A stretch of 64,000 nt of DNA from the NCBI GenBank assembly GCA_005503055.1, contig SCOX01000002.1:1-64000 (forward strand), read 5' to 3'. Below the pieces are notes generated by a model. The model saw nothing but the letters and a program-made list of their open reading frames with translations, had not been told where the DNA came from and searched no databases. Of the stretch, positions 29,110 to 40,060 are shown one piece after another. The translations under genes were made by a program, and so were the position numbers. Position 1 is the stretch's first letter. The number at the start of each line of letters is the position of its first letter. The DNA comes from Lysobacteraceae bacterium P. GTDB lineage: Bacteria > Pseudomonadota > Gammaproteobacteria > Xanthomonadales > Xanthomonadaceae.

Positions 29110-31647
29110 ATGCCGCCCGCAGATGCATCCCGACGTTCCGCCCCGCCGTGCCACGTGCACAAGTTCGGCGGCAGCAGCCTTGCCGACGCCCTCCTCTATC
29201 GCGCCGCCACCACGCTGCTCGATGACGCGACCGGCAGCCGCGTCGTCGTCGTGTCGGCGATGCAGGGCGTCACCGATTCGCTGATCGCACTGGTCGACGC
29301 CGCGCGTGACGGCAGGCCATGGCGCGACGCGTTCGATTCTTTGCGCGAGCGCCATGCCGCCGCTGCCGGTGCGCTCGATCCCGACGGTATGCACGACCTG
29401 GACGCCACGCTCGCGCGCGAGTTCGACGCTCTTCACGACCAGCTCCAGGCGATCTGCGCCAATCCTGCGTCCGACGACGCATTGGGGCGCGGCCTCCCCG
29501 GCTTCGGCGAAATCCTGTCCTCGCACCTGATGCACGCCGCGCTCGGCGGCGATGCGGCCGACTGGCGTCGCCTCGACGCACGCGACGTGCTCGTGGTGCA
29601 TGCCGGCGAAATGGGCATGGCCGTCGACTGGGCCGCGAGCCGCGCGCGACTGGCGGCATGGCGTGCGCGCCGGGGCGAGGGCGACGTCGTGGTCACCGGC
29701 TTCGTCGCGCGCGATGCCGACGGCCACGCGACCACGCTGGGCCGCAACGGCAGCGATTACTCCGCTGCGATCTTCGCCAACCTGTTCGACGCGGAGGCGT
29801 TGACGATCTGGACCGATGTCGACGGCGTGCTTTCCGCCGATCCGCGCCTGGTTCCCGAGGCGGTCTGCCTGCCGTCGATGTCCTACGCCGAAGCCTGCGA
29901 GCTGGCCTACTTCGGCGCGAAGGTGCTGCATCCACAGACGATGGCGCCCGTGCAGGAGCGCGGCATCCCGCTGTGGATCCGCAACACGCGCCGGCCCGAG
30001 TCGCCCGGCACGCTGATCTCCACGCACACGGGCCACGATGCCGCGCCGGTCAAAGGCCTCAGCCTGGTGCGCGATCTGGCCATCGTCGAGCTCGTCGGCA
30101 ACGGCATGGTCGGCGTGCCGGGCGCGGCCGAACGCCTGTTCGGCGCGCTGCGCGGCGCGGGCGTGTCGGTGACGATGATCTCGCAGGGTTCGTCCGAGCA
30201 TTCGATCTGCTGCGTGCTGCGCGCCGACCAGGCCGAACGCGCGCGCGACGCGGCCGCCGCCGCATTCGCCGATGCCATCGCCGACGGCCAGGCGCAGGGC
30301 GTGACGCTCACGCCCGACATCGCCGTGTTGGCCGCGGTCGGCGACGGCATGGTCGGCACGCCGGGCGTGGCGGCGCGATTGCTCGGCGGCCTCGCCCAGG
30401 CCCGGGTCAATGCGCGCGCCATCGCCCAGGGCGCGGGCGAGCGCAACATTTCGATTGCCATTGGTGCGAACGATGCGACCCGTGCGCTGCGCGCCGCGCA
30501 CGCCGCGTTCTGGCTGTCGCCGCAGACGCTTTCGGTGGGCGTGATCGGCCCCGGCCAGGTCGGCAGCGCACTGCTGCTGCAGATGTCCGCGGCACTGCCG
30601 CAATTGCGCGAACGTTCCGGCCTCGACCTGCGCCTGCGCGCCATCGCCAACAGTCGCGCGATGGTGCTGGACGAACGCGGCGTCGAGCCGGCCGACGCCG
30701 CCGCGCGCCTGCACGGCGGCGCGGCGCAGGCCCTCGATCTGGACCGCTTCGTCGACCACGTGCGCGGCGAACACCTGCCGCACGCGCTGATCGTCGATTG
30801 CAGCGCCAGTCCGCACGTCGCCGCGCACTACCCGCGCTGGCTCGCGCGCGGCATCCACGTCGTCACGCCGAACAAGCAGGCCGGCAGCGGTCCGTGGGAC
30901 CATTACGCCGCCATCCAGGACGCCACTCGCCGTGGCGGCGGCCGTTTTCGTTACGAAGCGACCGTCGGCGCCGGCCTGCCGGTGATGCTCACGCTGCGCA
31001 ATCTGCTCGACACCGGCGACGAGCTGTACGGCATCGACGGCATGCTCTCGGGCACACTGGCGTGGTTGTTCAACCGGTTCGACGGCACCGTGCCGTTTTC
31101 GCAGCTTGTCCGCGAAGCGCAGGCGCTGGGCTACACCGAACCGGATCCGCGCGACGACCTTTCCGGCCTCGACGTCGCGCGCAAACTGGTGATCCTGGCG
31201 CGCGAGGCCGGTCGCGCGCTGTCGCTGGAGGATGTGGAAGTGGAGAATCTGGTGCCGCCGGCGCTGCGCGATGTGGACCGCGAGGCCTTCCTCGCGCGGC
31301 TGGAGGAAATGGACGCGCCGATGCTCGCGCGTTTCCGCGATGCGGCGGCGCAAGGAAACTCGTTGCGCCATCTCGCCCAGCTCGACCGCGATGGACGCGC
31401 CCACGTCGGCGTGGTCGCGCTGCCCGCCGAGCACGCCTGCTGCCATACGCGCCTGACCGACAACCTCGTGCAGTTCCGCACCCGCCGCTACGCCGAGAAC
31501 CCGCTGGTCGTGCAGGGACCAGGCGCCGGCCCCGACGTCACCGCCGCCGGGGTGTTCGGCGACGTGCTGGCCATCGCCCAGTCGCTCGGCTCACCGCCGG
31601 GCCTGTCGGCGCCGCTGCCCGAACCGCGCGCGCAGGCCCACGCATGA
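29110..31647 (+). CDS. thrA: Bifunctional aspartokinase/homoserine dehydrogenase
   Basis: ThrA catalyses the first and third steps from aspartate toward threonine. The 845-residue protein has an aspartokinase domain (KFGGSS starting at Lys18, [12 protein letters not shown]), paired ACT regulatory segments around residues 315-460, and a homoserine dehydrogenase domain ([50 protein letters not shown]). It lies below the ACT-mediated threonine feedback and the thr attenuator. CAGGAG precedes the ATG. Its stop overlaps thrB (ATGA). Confidence 0.97.
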   Translation: MPPADASRRSAPPCHVHKFGGSSLADALLYRAATTLLDDATGSRVVVVSAMQGVTDSLIALVDAARDGRPWRDAFDSLRERHAAAAGALDPDGMHDLDATLAREFDALHDQLQAICANPASDDALGRGLPGFGEILSSHLMHAALGGDAADWRRLDARDVLVVHAGEMGMAVDWAASRARLAAWRARRGEGDVVVTGFVARDADGHATTLGRNGSDYSAAIFANLFDAEALTIWTDVDGVLSADPRLVPEAVCLPSMSYAEACELAYFGAKVLHPQTMAPVQERGIPLWIRNTRRPESPGTLISTHTGHDAAPVKGLSLVRDLAIVELVGNGMVGVPGAAERLFGALRGAGVSVTMISQGSSEHSICCVLRADQAERARDAAAAAFADAIADGQAQGVTLTPDIAVLAAVGDGMVGTPGVAARLLGGLAQARVNARAIAQGAGERNISIAIGANDATRALRAAHAAFWLSPQTLSVGVIGPGQVGSALLLQMSAALPQLRERSGLDLRLRAIANSRAMVLDERGVEPADAAARLHGGAAQALDLDRFVDHVRGEHLPHALIVDCSASPHVAAHYPRWLARGIHVVTPNKQAGSGPWDHYAAIQDATRRGGGRFRYEATVGAGLPVMLTLRNLLDTGDELYGIDGMLSGTLAWLFNRFDGTVPFSQLVREAQALGYTEPDPRDDLSGLDVARKLVILAREAGRALSLEDVEVENLVPPALRDVDREAFLARLEEMDAPMLARFRDAAAQGNSLRHLAQLDRDGRAHVGVVALPAEHACCHTRLTDNLVQFRTRRYAENPLVVQGPGAGPDVTAAGVFGDVLAIAQSLGSPPGLSAPLPEPRAQAHA

Positions 31648-32615
31648 GCGAGGACATCGACGCGCAGCGCATCGACGCCACACGCACCGTGCGCGCCTTC
31701 GCGCCCGGCAGTGTCGGCAACATCGGTGTCGGCTTCGATCTGCTCGGGCATTCCATCGAAGGCGTGCGCGACGTGGCGATCGTACGACGCATCGACGAGC
31801 CGCAGGTTCGCATCACGGCGATACGCGGCGACGTGCCGGGCGCGGACACGTTGCCGCTGCAGGCCGAACGCAACACCGCCGGACAGGCGTTGATCGCGCT
31901 GCGGAGGAAGCTGGGCCTCGCGCACGGCTTCGAGCTCGAACTGGAGAAGGGAATCCCGCTCGGCTCCGGGCTTGGCGGATCGGCGGCCTCGTGCGTCGCG
32001 GCCCTGGTCGCCGCGAACGCGCTGCTCGATGCCCCGCTGCCGCGCGAGGCACTGTACGAGTTCGCGCTCGACGGCGAATCGGTGTCCAGCGGCAGCCGCC
32101 ACGGCGACAACGTGGCGCCGATGCTGCTGGGCGGCGTGGTGATGGCGACCGCCACCCGCATGATCGCGCTGCACGTGCCCGCGTGGCTGCACGCGGTCGT
32201 GGTCCATCCCGACCAGATGCTGGAGACGCGACGCGCACGCGCGGTCCTGGCCGACCCGTATCCGCTGTCGCTTGTGGTCGAACAAAACGCGCACCTGGCG
32301 TTGTTCCTCACCGGGTTGCAGCGCGGAGACGCCGTGCTGCTGCGCGAGGGCCTGCACGACCTGCTTGTCGAGCCGCGCCGTGCACCGCTGATTCCAGGCT
32401 TCCTCGAAGCCAAGGCCGCCGCGCTCGATCACGGCGCGCTCGGCGCCAGCATCTCCGGCGCGGGGCCGAGCACGTTCGCCTGGTTCACCTCGCGCGGGCA
32501 TGCCGAAGCGGCCGCGCCGGCGATGCAGGCGGCGTTCGCGGCGGCCGGGTACGGTTCGCGCGCGTACGTCACGCCCGTGGCAGGCCCGAAGGCGAAGGTC
32601 ATGGGGCGCGCATGA
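31644..32615 (+). CDS. thrB: Homoserine kinase
   Basis: ThrB phosphorylates homoserine for threonine synthase. The 323-residue protein is a GHMP kinase: N-terminal [16 protein letters not shown], the ATP-binding motif [14 protein letters not shown], and the C-terminal [14 protein letters not shown]. Overlapping ATGA with thrA and again with thrC shows tight translational coupling of a thrABC operon. No separate promoter is seen. Confidence 0.97.
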   Translation: MSEDIDAQRIDATRTVRAFAPGSVGNIGVGFDLLGHSIEGVRDVAIVRRIDEPQVRITAIRGDVPGADTLPLQAERNTAGQALIALRRKLGLAHGFELELEKGIPLGSGLGGSAASCVAALVAANALLDAPLPREALYEFALDGESVSSGSRHGDNVAPMLLGGVVMATATRMIALHVPAWLHAVVVHPDQMLETRRARAVLADPYPLSLVVEQNAHLALFLTGLQRGDAVLLREGLHDLLVEPRRAPLIPGFLEAKAAALDHGALGASISGAGPSTFAWFTSRGHAEAAAPAMQAAFAAAGYGSRAYVTPVAGPKAKVMGRA

Positions 32616-33904
32616 ACTTCCTCAGCACGCGCGGCGCTACGCCGCCCACCGGCATCGACGACGCGCTGGTCGCAGGCCTCGCGCCGGACGGCGGCCTCTA
32701 CGTGCCCAAATCGATTCCGCGCATCGCCATCGAAGCGGGTGCCACGCTCGCCGATACGGCAACGCGCGTGCTCGCACCCTACTTCGCGCAGTCGTCGCTG
32801 CTTGAGACCCTGGGCGGGCTCTGCGCGCATGCGTACTCGTTCGACGCACCGCTGCGCGCGATGACAGGCGACGGCGATCACTTGCTCGAACTCTTCCACG
32901 GCCCGACCGCCGCGTTCAAGGATTACGCCGCGCGCTTCCTCGCCGAGTCGCTGTCGCGCCTGCGGGCCGACGGTGCCGCACCGACGACGATAGTCGTGGC
33001 GACCTCGGGCGACACGGGCGCCGCGGTGGCGTCGGCCTTCCACCGTCGGGCCGGCTTTAACGTCGTCATCCTCTATCCCGAGGGCCGCGTTTCTCCGCGC
33101 CAGGCGCAGGGGCTGGAATGCTGGAGCGACAACGTGCGCACGTTTCGCGTGCAAGGCACTTTCGACGATTGCCAGCGACTGGCGAAGCAGGCCCTGTCGG
33201 ACGAAGCGCTGCGCCGCGACGTGCCGCTGAGCTCGGCCAACAGCATCAGCCTGGGCCGGCTGCTGCCGCAGGTCGCGTACTACGCCCATGCCGCGCTGCA
33301 ATTCCATCGCGCGCACGGCGAACCGCTCAACTTCATCGTACCCACCGGGAACCTGGGCAATGCGTGCGCGGCGTTCGTCGCGCGGCGGATGGGACTTCCC
33401 GTGGGCGAGCTGGTGCTGGCGTGCAACGCCAACGACGCGCTGCCGCGCTTCTTCGCCGGCGAGCCCTACCAGCCGCAGGCGACCAAGGCGACATTGGCCA
33501 ACGCCATGGACGTCGGCGCGCCGAGCAACTTCGAACGCCTTCGCCACTGGCACCGCGACGACGACGAGCTGCGTGCCGCGATGACCGCCTCGCGCGTGGA
33601 CGACGCGACCATTTCCGACACGGTGCGCCGCGCGCCCTCTCGCCACGGCGTCGTGCCGTGCCCGCATACCGCGACCGGGCTGCATGTGCTCGAAGGGCTG
33701 CGCGCCCACGGGGACGCGCGCCCGTGGGCGGTGGTCGCGACCGCGCATCCGGCGAAGTTCGATGGCATCGTCGAGCCATTGGTCGGTCACACGGTGACAC
33801 CGCCGCCCGCGCTGGCCGAAACGTTGGCGTGGCCGGTCTCGGCGCAACGCCTGCCCGTCGACTACGCGGCGCTGCGCACGCGCCTGCGCGAAGGCGTCGC
33901 GTAG
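32612..33904 (+). CDS. thrC: Threonine synthase
   Basis: ThrC converts O-phosphohomoserine to threonine with PLP. The 430-residue protein is the longer proteobacterial type: start NFLSTRG, the PLP lysine in PTAAFKDYA (Lys103), the phosphate-binding ATSGDTGAA, and [13 protein letters not shown]. The ATG overlaps the thrB stop. A 10-bp hairpin follows. Threonine made here is the substrate of ilvA in the next operon. Confidence 0.97.
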   Translation: MNFLSTRGATPPTGIDDALVAGLAPDGGLYVPKSIPRIAIEAGATLADTATRVLAPYFAQSSLLETLGGLCAHAYSFDAPLRAMTGDGDHLLELFHGPTAAFKDYAARFLAESLSRLRADGAAPTTIVVATSGDTGAAVASAFHRRAGFNVVILYPEGRVSPRQAQGLECWSDNVRTFRVQGTFDDCQRLAKQALSDEALRRDVPLSSANSISLGRLLPQVAYYAHAALQFHRAHGEPLNFIVPTGNLGNACAAFVARRMGLPVGELVLACNANDALPRFFAGEPYQPQATKATLANAMDVGAPSNFERLRHWHRDDDELRAAMTASRVDDATISDTVRRAPSRHGVVPCPHTATGLHVLEGLRAHGDARPWAVVATAHPAKFDGIVEPLVGHTVTPPPALAETLAWPVSAQRLPVDYAALRTRLREGVA

Positions 33905-33918
33905 TTGCACGCGAAACC

Positions 33919-33944
33919 ATCGCGGGCACTGCGCTGCCCGCGAT
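33919..33944 (+). terminator. Hairpin after thrC
   Basis: Perfect 10-bp stem ATCGCGGGCA/TGCCCGCGAT with a 6-base loop, 15 bases after the thrC stop. It has no U-run, so termination strength is uncertain and readthrough into the ilv leader is possible. Confidence 0.6.
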
Positions 33945-33974
33945 CACAATTCGCCGCGGTTACGAAAGAAACTG

Positions 33975-34003
33975 TTGACATGGCCGTTCGGGCCATGTTT
34001 ACC
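33975..34003 (+). promoter_or_regulatory. ilv leader promoter (TTGACA-17-TTTACC)
   Basis: Consensus TTGACA within AACTGTTGACA, a 17-base spacer and TTTACC as -10, eight bases before the ilvL ATG. The block from AACTGTTGACA through GCCATG to ATGACGCA closely matches the thrL promoter. Confidence 0.7.
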
Positions 34004-34011
34004 TCGACCAC

Positions 34012-34197
34012 ATGACGCAGCGCAGCAACCATCCGCAGATCGCATCGAATCCGGGCCGCCGCCCGGTCGTCGCGCTGCGTGAGGTTCGCGACACGCGTCT
34101 TGCCGAGGTCCTGATCAAGCTTGCGCCCATCTCGGCGCTCATTCTTGTACTCGTACTTATTACCGGGCATGCCAGCGCGGAGTACGGGTTTGTGTAA
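34012..34197 (+). CDS. ilvL: ilv-leu operon leader peptide
   Basis: This 61-residue ORF is a branched-chain amino acid leader. Residues 43-50 read LILVLVLI, so ribosome stalling would report all three branched-chain aminoacyl-tRNAs. An attenuator with a strong U-run follows 33 bases after the stop, then ilvD. The N-terminal MTQRSNHPQ resembles thrL. There is no Shine-Dalgarno and the promoter puts transcription start near the ATG. It is longer than the 32-residue E. coli IlvL, and the first ~35 residues carry no stalling run. Confidence 0.9.
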   Translation: MTQRSNHPQIASNPGRRPVVALREVRDTRLAEVLIKLAPISALILVLVLITGHASAEYGFV

Positions 34198-34230
34198 GTA
34201 AGAACCACACACCCAGGTCGATACCCAAGA

Positions 34231-34259
34231 CCCCGCGCCCGAAACGGCGCGGGGTTTTT
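34231..34259 (+). terminator. ilv attenuator
   Basis: CCCCGCGCC and GGCGCGGGG form a 9-bp stem with loop CGAAAC, followed by TTTTT and a second T-run. Strong intrinsic terminator between ilvL and ilvD. Confidence 0.93.
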
Positions 34260-34309
34260 GTTTTTCGGCCTGACGAGTTGTCGATCGCCCAGTCAGGAGA
34301 ACGCGGTAC

Positions 34310-36061
34310 GTGAGAAGCAACGCCATCAAGCAAGGCCCTGCACGCGCTCCCGCACGCGCGATGCTGCGCGCGACCGGACTGGACGATGCGGCCATCGCCA
34401 AGCCGCTGGTCGCGGTGGTGCATACCTGGTCCGACGTGTCGCCGTGCAACTTCACCCTGCGCGACCTCGCCCAGCACGTGCGCGCCGGGGTGATCGAAAA
34501 CGGCGGCACGCCGATCGAGTTCAACACCATCGCGGTCACCGATGGCATCGCGATGGGCACCGACGGCATGCGTGCATCGCTGGCCTCGCGCGAGACCATC
34601 GCCGACTCCATCGAACTGGCGGTGAACGGCCACTGCCTGGACGCGATGGTGTTGCTGGTGGGCTGCGACAAGACGATTCCGGCCGCGGCGATGGCGGCGG
34701 CGCGACTCGATATCCCAACGGTGATCCTCTACGGCGGCACCATCATGCCCGGTCACTGCCGCAACGACGGCACGGACAAGGCGCTGACGGTGCAGGACGT
34801 GTTCGAGGCCGTCGGCGCGCATTCGGCCGGGCGCATCGACGACGCCGAACTGCAGCGCATCGAATCGCATGCCTGCCCGGGCGCGGGCGCGTGCGGCGGC
34901 CAGTTCACGGCCAACACGATGGCGATGGTGCTGACCTTCCTCGGCCTGTCGCCGCTCCAGCTCAACGACATTCCCGCCATCCACGCCGACAAGCCCGCCG
35001 CCGCGCGGGCCTGCGGCGCGATGGTGATGCAGCGTTTGCGCGATGGTGGTCCGGGACCGCGCGAGATTCTCTCTCCCGTCGCGCTGCGCAACGCGGCGTG
35101 CGCGGTCTCGGCCACCGCGGGCTCGACCAATGCCGCGCTGCATCTGCTGGCGATCGCGCACGAAGCCGGCGTGGCGTTCGATCTGGAGGAATTCGAGGCC
35201 GCGGCGCGCACGCCGGTCATCGCCGACCTCAAGCCCGGCGGCCGGTACACCGCCGCGGAGATGTTCGTGCACGGCGGCACTGCGCTGGTCGCGCGTGAAC
35301 TGCGCGCGGCGGGCCTGATCGAGGACATCCCCACCGTCACCGGCCGCAGCTTCTTCGCCGAACTCGACGACGTTCCGGCGCCCGCCGCGCAGGACGTCGT
35401 GCGCCCGATCGCCAATCCCTTCAAGCCGCGCGGTGGCTATTCGATCCTCTACGGCGACCTCGCCCCGGAAGGCTGCATCGTCAAGCTCGCCGGCCATGGC
35501 ATCGAGCATTTCGAGGGCACCGCGCGGGTGTTCGATTCGGAGGAAGCGGCCTTCGCCGCCGTGCAGGCGCGCGGCATCCGCGCCGGCGACGTCGTGGTGA
35601 TCCGCTTCGAAGGCCCCGCCGGCGGTCCCGGCATGCGCGAAATGCTAGCCGTCACCGCTGCACTCGTGGGCCAGGGTTTGGGCAACGACGTGGCGTTGAT
35701 CACCGACGGCCGCTTCAGCGGCGCGACGCACGGCTTCATGGTCGGCCACATCGCACCGGAAGCCGCGCGCGGCGGCCCGATCGCGAAGCTGCGCGACGGC
35801 GACCGCGTGCGCATCGACGTCGCCACGCGGCGGATCGACGTGGCGGCGGACCTGCGCGCCCGCGCTGCGGCGCGGATCGCACCGCGCGTCACCACCGGCG
35901 TGCTGGCGAAGTACGCCGCGCAGGTGAGCTCGGCCTCGCGCGGCGCGGTCACCGCGCCCGGTCCGCTGGACGCGGCGCGCGCCAGGTCGCGCGACATCCC
36001 CATGCAGGTCGTCGAAGAGCCCATGACGCCCGAAGAAACGAAGGAACTGATTCTGGTCTGA
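34310..36061 (+). CDS. ilvD: Dihydroxy-acid dehydratase, [2Fe-2S]-type
   Basis: IlvD dehydrates the dihydroxy acids of isoleucine and valine synthesis. The 583-residue protein starts at GTG 34310 with CAGGAGA upstream; the product begins MRSNAIKQG. Cysteines at 46 (SPCN), 119 (GCDKTIP) and 195 ([11 protein letters not shown]) match the plant and mycobacterial [2Fe-2S] class, not the [4Fe-4S] E. coli class, whose corresponding motif is CGSCSGMFTANSM. The [2Fe-2S] class is generally more oxygen-stable. Whether the genome has a second, E. coli-type IlvD is not visible. Confidence 0.95.
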   Translation: MRSNAIKQGPARAPARAMLRATGLDDAAIAKPLVAVVHTWSDVSPCNFTLRDLAQHVRAGVIENGGTPIEFNTIAVTDGIAMGTDGMRASLASRETIADSIELAVNGHCLDAMVLLVGCDKTIPAAAMAAARLDIPTVILYGGTIMPGHCRNDGTDKALTVQDVFEAVGAHSAGRIDDAELQRIESHACPGAGACGGQFTANTMAMVLTFLGLSPLQLNDIPAIHADKPAAARACGAMVMQRLRDGGPGPREILSPVALRNAACAVSATAGSTNAALHLLAIAHEAGVAFDLEEFEAAARTPVIADLKPGGRYTAAEMFVHGGTALVARELRAAGLIEDIPTVTGRSFFAELDDVPAPAAQDVVRPIANPFKPRGGYSILYGDLAPEGCIVKLAGHGIEHFEGTARVFDSEEAAFAAVQARGIRAGDVVVIRFEGPAGGPGMREMLAVTAALVGQGLGNDVALITDGRFSGATHGFMVGHIAPEAARGGPIAKLRDGDRVRIDVATRRIDVAADLRARAAARIAPRVTTGVLAKYAAQVSSASRGAVTAPGPLDAARARSRDIPMQVVEEPMTPEETKELILV

Positions 36062-36136
36062 GCTCTGGCCAGGAACGAACGAAGCGATCTCGTCTGACCC
36101 TCCGCACCGCCCTCCAACCATCCAACGGACATCACC

Positions 36137-37156
36137 ATGACCACCCAAGCCAAACCCCGCATCGCCATCGTCGGCTACGGCAGCCAGGGGCGCGCGCATG
36201 CGCTCAACCTGCGCGACTCCGGCTTCGACGTCACCATCGGCCTGCGTCCCGGCGGACCGACCGAGATCAAGGCCAAGGCGGACGGCTTCACCGTCAGGAC
36301 GCCGGCCGAGGCGGTGAAGGACGCGCAGCTCGTCGCCGTGCTCACGCCGGACATGGTGCAGCCGCAGCTCTACGGCGAGGTGATCGAACCGAACATCGCG
36401 CAGGGCGCGTGCCTGCTGTTCGCGCACGGTTTCAACGTGCATTACGGGCAGATCACGCCGCGCGAGGACCTCGATGTCGTCCTCGTCGCGCCCAAAGGTC
36501 CCGGCGCGCTGGTTCGTCGCGAGTACGAGATCGGCCGCGGCGTGCCTGCGGTCTACGCCGTCCACCAGGACAAGAGCGGAAACGCCGAGCAACTCGCGCT
36601 GACTTACTGCGCCGGCATCGGCGGCGCGCGCCAGAACGCGATCCGCACGACGTTCAAGGAAGAGACCGAAACCGACCTGTTCGGCGAACAGGCCGTGCTG
36701 TGCGGCGGTGCGACCAAGCTGGTGCAGGCCGGCTGGGAAACGCTGGTCGAAGCCGGTTACCAGCCGGAAGTCGCCTATTACGAATGCCTGCACGAACTGA
36801 AGCTGATCGTCGACCTGTTCTATGAGGGCGGCATCACGCGCATGCATGAGTTCATCAGCGAGACCGCGCAGTACGGTGCGCTCACGCGCGGCACGTACGT
36901 GGTGGACGACAACACGCGCGCGCAGATGAAGAAGGTGCTGACCGAAATCCAGGACGGCACCTTCGCGCGCCAATGGATCGCCGAGTACGCCGCCGGCAAC
37001 GCCAACTACAAGGCGCTCAAGCAGGGCGACCTGGAGCATCCGATCGAGGCCGTCGGCAGGAAGCTTCGCGCCAACATGAAGTGGCTTTCCACCGCGCCGC
37101 AGGCGACGCCCGCCGCGTCCGAAGACGCGCGCCAGGCGCAGACCGAGGCCGCGTGA
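36137..37156 (+). CDS. ilvC: Ketol-acid reductoisomerase, class I
   Basis: IlvC isomerises and reduces acetohydroxy acids. The 339-residue short (class I) form has [17 protein letters not shown] as the nucleotide-binding turn and later [24 protein letters not shown] and the knotted C-terminal domain. The cofactor-specificity loop reads [11 protein letters not shown]; the serines typical of NADPH enzymes in this position are replaced by Gly and Thr, so cofactor preference should not be assumed. It follows ilvD by 75 bases and its stop overlaps the ilvG ATG by one base. Confidence 0.96.
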   Translation: MTTQAKPRIAIVGYGSQGRAHALNLRDSGFDVTIGLRPGGPTEIKAKADGFTVRTPAEAVKDAQLVAVLTPDMVQPQLYGEVIEPNIAQGACLLFAHGFNVHYGQITPREDLDVVLVAPKGPGALVRREYEIGRGVPAVYAVHQDKSGNAEQLALTYCAGIGGARQNAIRTTFKEETETDLFGEQAVLCGGATKLVQAGWETLVEAGYQPEVAYYECLHELKLIVDLFYEGGITRMHEFISETAQYGALTRGTYVVDDNTRAQMKKVLTEIQDGTFARQWIAEYAAGNANYKALKQGDLEHPIEAVGRKLRANMKWLSTAPQATPAASEDARQAQTEAA

Positions 37157-38889
37157 TGAACGGCGCCCGCTGGCTGGTGCAGGCCCTGGCGGCCGAAGGC
37201 GTCGACACGCTCTTCGGCTACCCGGGCGGCGCGATCATGCCCTTCTACGATGCGCTGCACGGATCGCAGCTCAAGCACGTGCTGGTCCGCCACGAACAAG
37301 GCGCGGCCTTCGCGGCGAACGGGTATGCGCGGGCCAGCGGGCGCGTGGGTGTATGCGTGGCGACCTCCGGTCCCGGCGCGTCGAACCTGGTGACGGGCAT
37401 CGCCGACGCGATGCTGGACTCGGTGCCGATGGTCGTCATCACCGGACAGGTGCCGACCGCGCTGATGGGCACGGATGCGTTCCAGGAACTGGACGTGTTC
37501 GGCATGACGATGCCCATCGTCAAGCACAGCTTCCTGCTGCGCCGCGTGGAAGAGTTGCCGCACGTCGTCGCCGAGGCGTTCCGCATCGCGCGTTCGGGTC
37601 GTCCCGGGCCCGTGCTGATCGATCTGCCCAAGGACGTGCAGATCGGCGATGCCTCGCTGCTGGCGCCGCACGTTCCGCTGGACATCGACGACACACCGGC
37701 GCCGATGGACGCCTCGCTGCACGCCGCGTTGGCGCTGGTATCGCAGGCGCAACGGCCCGTGGTCTACGGCGGCGGCGGCATCGCACTGGGCGATGCGCTG
37801 CAGGCGTTCCGCACCTTCGTCGATGCGACGCAGATTCCGACCGTGCTGACGTTGAAGGGCCTGGGCGCACTGCCTACGGGGCACGCGCTCAACCTGGGCA
37901 TGCTGGGCATGCACGGCAGCCGCGCGGCGAACCTGGCCGTGCAGGAATCCGACCTGCTGATCGTCGTCGGCGCACGTTTCGACGATCGCGCGACCGGCAA
38001 GCTGGCCGAGTTCGCGCCGCACGCACGCGTGGTCCACATGGACCTGGACGCGTGCGAGATCGGCAAATTGCGCCGCGCCGACGTCGGCGTGTGCGGCGAT
38101 CTGCGTCGCACGCTCACTTCGCTCACCCTGCCCTGCGCCGCCCACCTGCACGGCCGCAACGGCGCCGCACGTCGCGCCTGGCGCGCCACCTGCCAGCAGC
38201 GCATGCACGATTTCGCCGCGCGCTACGACGCGCCGACCGAGACGGTGTACGCACCGGCGCTGCTGAAGCGCCTGTCGGAAATGTCGCCCGGCGCGATCGT
38301 CGCCTGCGACGTCGGCCAGCATCAGATGTGGGTCGCGCAACACTGGCGCTTCGGCGAACCGCGCCAGCACCTGACCAGCGGTGCGCTCGGTGCGATGGGC
38401 TTCGGACTGCCGGCCGCGATCGGCGCGCAATTCCAGTCGCCAGACGCACAGGTCGTCTGCGTGAGCGGCGACGGCTCGTTCCTGATGAACGTGCAGGAGC
38501 TGGCGACGCTGCGCCGCTACGGCCTGCCGATCAAGATCGTGCTGCTCGACAACCAGGCGCTGGGCATGGTTCGCCAGTGGCAGGAGTTGTTCTTCGACCG
38601 CCGCTATTCCGAGGTGGACCTGTCCGACAACCCCGACTTCGGCGCGATCGCTGCAGCGTTCGGCGTGCAGGCGCTGCATGTCGATCGCGCCGATCGCGTG
38701 GAAGACGCATTGCAGGCGCTGCTCGCCATCGACGGCCCGGCGCTGCTGCACGTCGCCATCGACCAGGCCGCCAACGTGTGGCCGCTGGTGCCGCCCAACC
38801 ACAACAACGCGCAGATGCTCGATCCCGAGCTCGATGCCGACACCGTTCCCACCCCCAATGAGGACTCCCGCCATGCGATACCAGCTTGA
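37156..38889 (+). CDS. ilvG: Acetolactate synthase large subunit
   Basis: This thiamine-diphosphate enzyme condenses pyruvate with pyruvate or 2-oxobutyrate. The 577-residue protein has the catalytic glutamate region RHEQGAAFAANGYARASG, the FAD/middle domain, and the thiamine-diphosphate Mg2+ motif GDGSFLMN...NNQ-type LLDNQALGMV. The small regulatory subunit follows with a 17-base overlap. The partner, and the ilvGM rather than ilvIH arrangement, suggest the valine-resistant IlvGM class, which is inference. Confidence 0.95.
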   Translation: MNGARWLVQALAAEGVDTLFGYPGGAIMPFYDALHGSQLKHVLVRHEQGAAFAANGYARASGRVGVCVATSGPGASNLVTGIADAMLDSVPMVVITGQVPTALMGTDAFQELDVFGMTMPIVKHSFLLRRVEELPHVVAEAFRIARSGRPGPVLIDLPKDVQIGDASLLAPHVPLDIDDTPAPMDASLHAALALVSQAQRPVVYGGGGIALGDALQAFRTFVDATQIPTVLTLKGLGALPTGHALNLGMLGMHGSRAANLAVQESDLLIVVGARFDDRATGKLAEFAPHARVVHMDLDACEIGKLRRADVGVCGDLRRTLTSLTLPCAAHLHGRNGAARRAWRATCQQRMHDFAARYDAPTETVYAPALLKRLSEMSPGAIVACDVGQHQMWVAQHWRFGEPRQHLTSGALGAMGFGLPAAIGAQFQSPDAQVVCVSGDGSFLMNVQELATLRRYGLPIKIVLLDNQALGMVRQWQELFFDRRYSEVDLSDNPDFGAIAAAFGVQALHVDRADRVEDALQALLAIDGPALLHVAIDQAANVWPLVPPNHNNAQMLDPELDADTVPTPNEDSRHAIPA

Positions 38890-39109
38890 TCTCACACTCC
38901 GTCAGGCCGAAGGCGCACTGTCGCGGGTACTGGGCGCGGCCGAACGTCGCGGGTTCCGTCCGCTCGCCGTCGATGGCGAAGCGCAGTCCGACGGCGACCG
39001 GTGGTACCTGCGGCTCACCGTCGAAGGCGAACGCGACGACGCCAACCTCCAGCACCAGTTGTCCAAGCTCTACGACTGCCTGTCGGTGGAGGTGTCGCCA
39101 TGTCGGTGA
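38873..39109 (+). CDS. ilvM: Acetolactate synthase small (regulatory) subunit, ACT-domain
   Basis: This 78-residue ACT-domain protein fits IlvM, the small subunit that activates and stabilises IlvG. The beta-alpha-beta fold is visible (MRYQLDLTLRQAEGALSRVL, RGFRPLAVDGEA, WYLRLTVEGE). It overlaps ilvG by 17 bases and the aminotransferase gene by 10 bases. GAGGA precedes the ATG. The size, less than half of IlvH, means it has a single ACT domain. Confidence 0.88.
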   Translation: MRYQLDLTLRQAEGALSRVLGAAERRGFRPLAVDGEAQSDGDRWYLRLTVEGERDDANLQHQLSKLYDCLSVEVSPCR

Positions 39110-40056
39110 CCGCCACCCCATCGCCCCCAAGCGCGCGACAACAGCCGCGCCCCATCGAACTGCGCGACGAAGCGCGCCGACCGGGCATGCCGCTGCTGTG
39201 GTTCGACGGCGAGCTGTCCAGCGCCGATACGGCGCAGGCCCCCCTGACCACGCACGCCATGCACTACGGCACCGGCGTGTTCGAAGGCATCCGCAGCTAC
39301 GCCACGCGTGACGGCGCGGCGGTGTTCCGGCTGCCCGAGCACCTGGAGCGCATGCGCAGGGGCGCGGACCTGCTCGGCATCGACTTCGACGTGGAACAGG
39401 CTTTCGATGCGACCTTGCAGACCCTGCGCGCCAACGGGCACCGGGATGCCTATATCCGTCCATTGACCTGGCTGGGCACCGGCGCGGACGGCATCACGGT
39501 CGGCCTGGACGTGCCCGGTCTGAGCCAGCACTTCATGGTCGTGACCTTGCCCACCGTCGTGCATCTCAACGGCAAGCGCTCGCGCCTGACCGTCTCGCCG
39601 TGGAGGCGCAATCCGGCGTCGTCGCTGCCGCCGCTGAAACTGTGCGGCGCCTACATCAACTCCATCCTCGCCAAGCGCGAATCGCGGCTGCGCGGGTTCG
39701 ACGAAGCGCTGTTCGTCGACGAGGTCGGCCATGTTGTCGAGTGCACCGGCGCGAACGTGTTCATGGTGCGCAACGGCGAGGTCACGGCGGTCGAGCATCG
39801 CGACGCGCTGCCGGGCATCACGCGCGAAACGGTCATCGCCCTCACCGGTGCGCAGTCGCGCCCGGTTACCCACCACGAACTGCTGGATGCGGACGAGGTC
39901 TTCGTCTGTGGAACGGCGGCGGAGGTCGCACCGATCAGCGCCCTGGACCGGCGTGAATTCGGCGACAACCCGATCACGCGCGAGGTGCAAGCGCTGTACG
40001 GGCGAGTGGTGCGCGGCGAGGAATTCGGCTACGCCCATTGGCTGACGGCGGTCTGA
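39100..40056 (+). CDS. ilvE: Branched-chain amino acid aminotransferase
   Basis: IlvE makes leucine, isoleucine and valine from their keto acids. The 318-residue fold type IV aminotransferase has THAMHYGTGVFEGIRSY, RPLTWLGTG, KLCGAYINSILAK (the PLP lysine lies in this strand) and the E-C-T-GANVFMVRNG segment. [10 protein letters not shown] near the C-terminus is typical. GGTGGAGGTG precedes the ATG. It overlaps ilvM by 10 bases and is four bases from ilvA. Confidence 0.93.
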   Translation: MSVTATPSPPSARQQPRPIELRDEARRPGMPLLWFDGELSSADTAQAPLTTHAMHYGTGVFEGIRSYATRDGAAVFRLPEHLERMRRGADLLGIDFDVEQAFDATLQTLRANGHRDAYIRPLTWLGTGADGITVGLDVPGLSQHFMVVTLPTVVHLNGKRSRLTVSPWRRNPASSLPPLKLCGAYINSILAKRESRLRGFDEALFVDEVGHVVECTGANVFMVRNGEVTAVEHRDALPGITRETVIALTGAQSRPVTHHELLDADEVFVCGTAAEVAPISALDRREFGDNPITREVQALYGRVVRGEEFGYAHWLTAV

Positions 40057-40060
40057 GGCC

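Noticed and set aside
36137-37156. ilvC specificity loop lacking the usual serines as evidence for NADH use
   Set aside because: The Gly/Thr loop may be normal for this bacterial family, so cofactor preference cannot be claimed from it.
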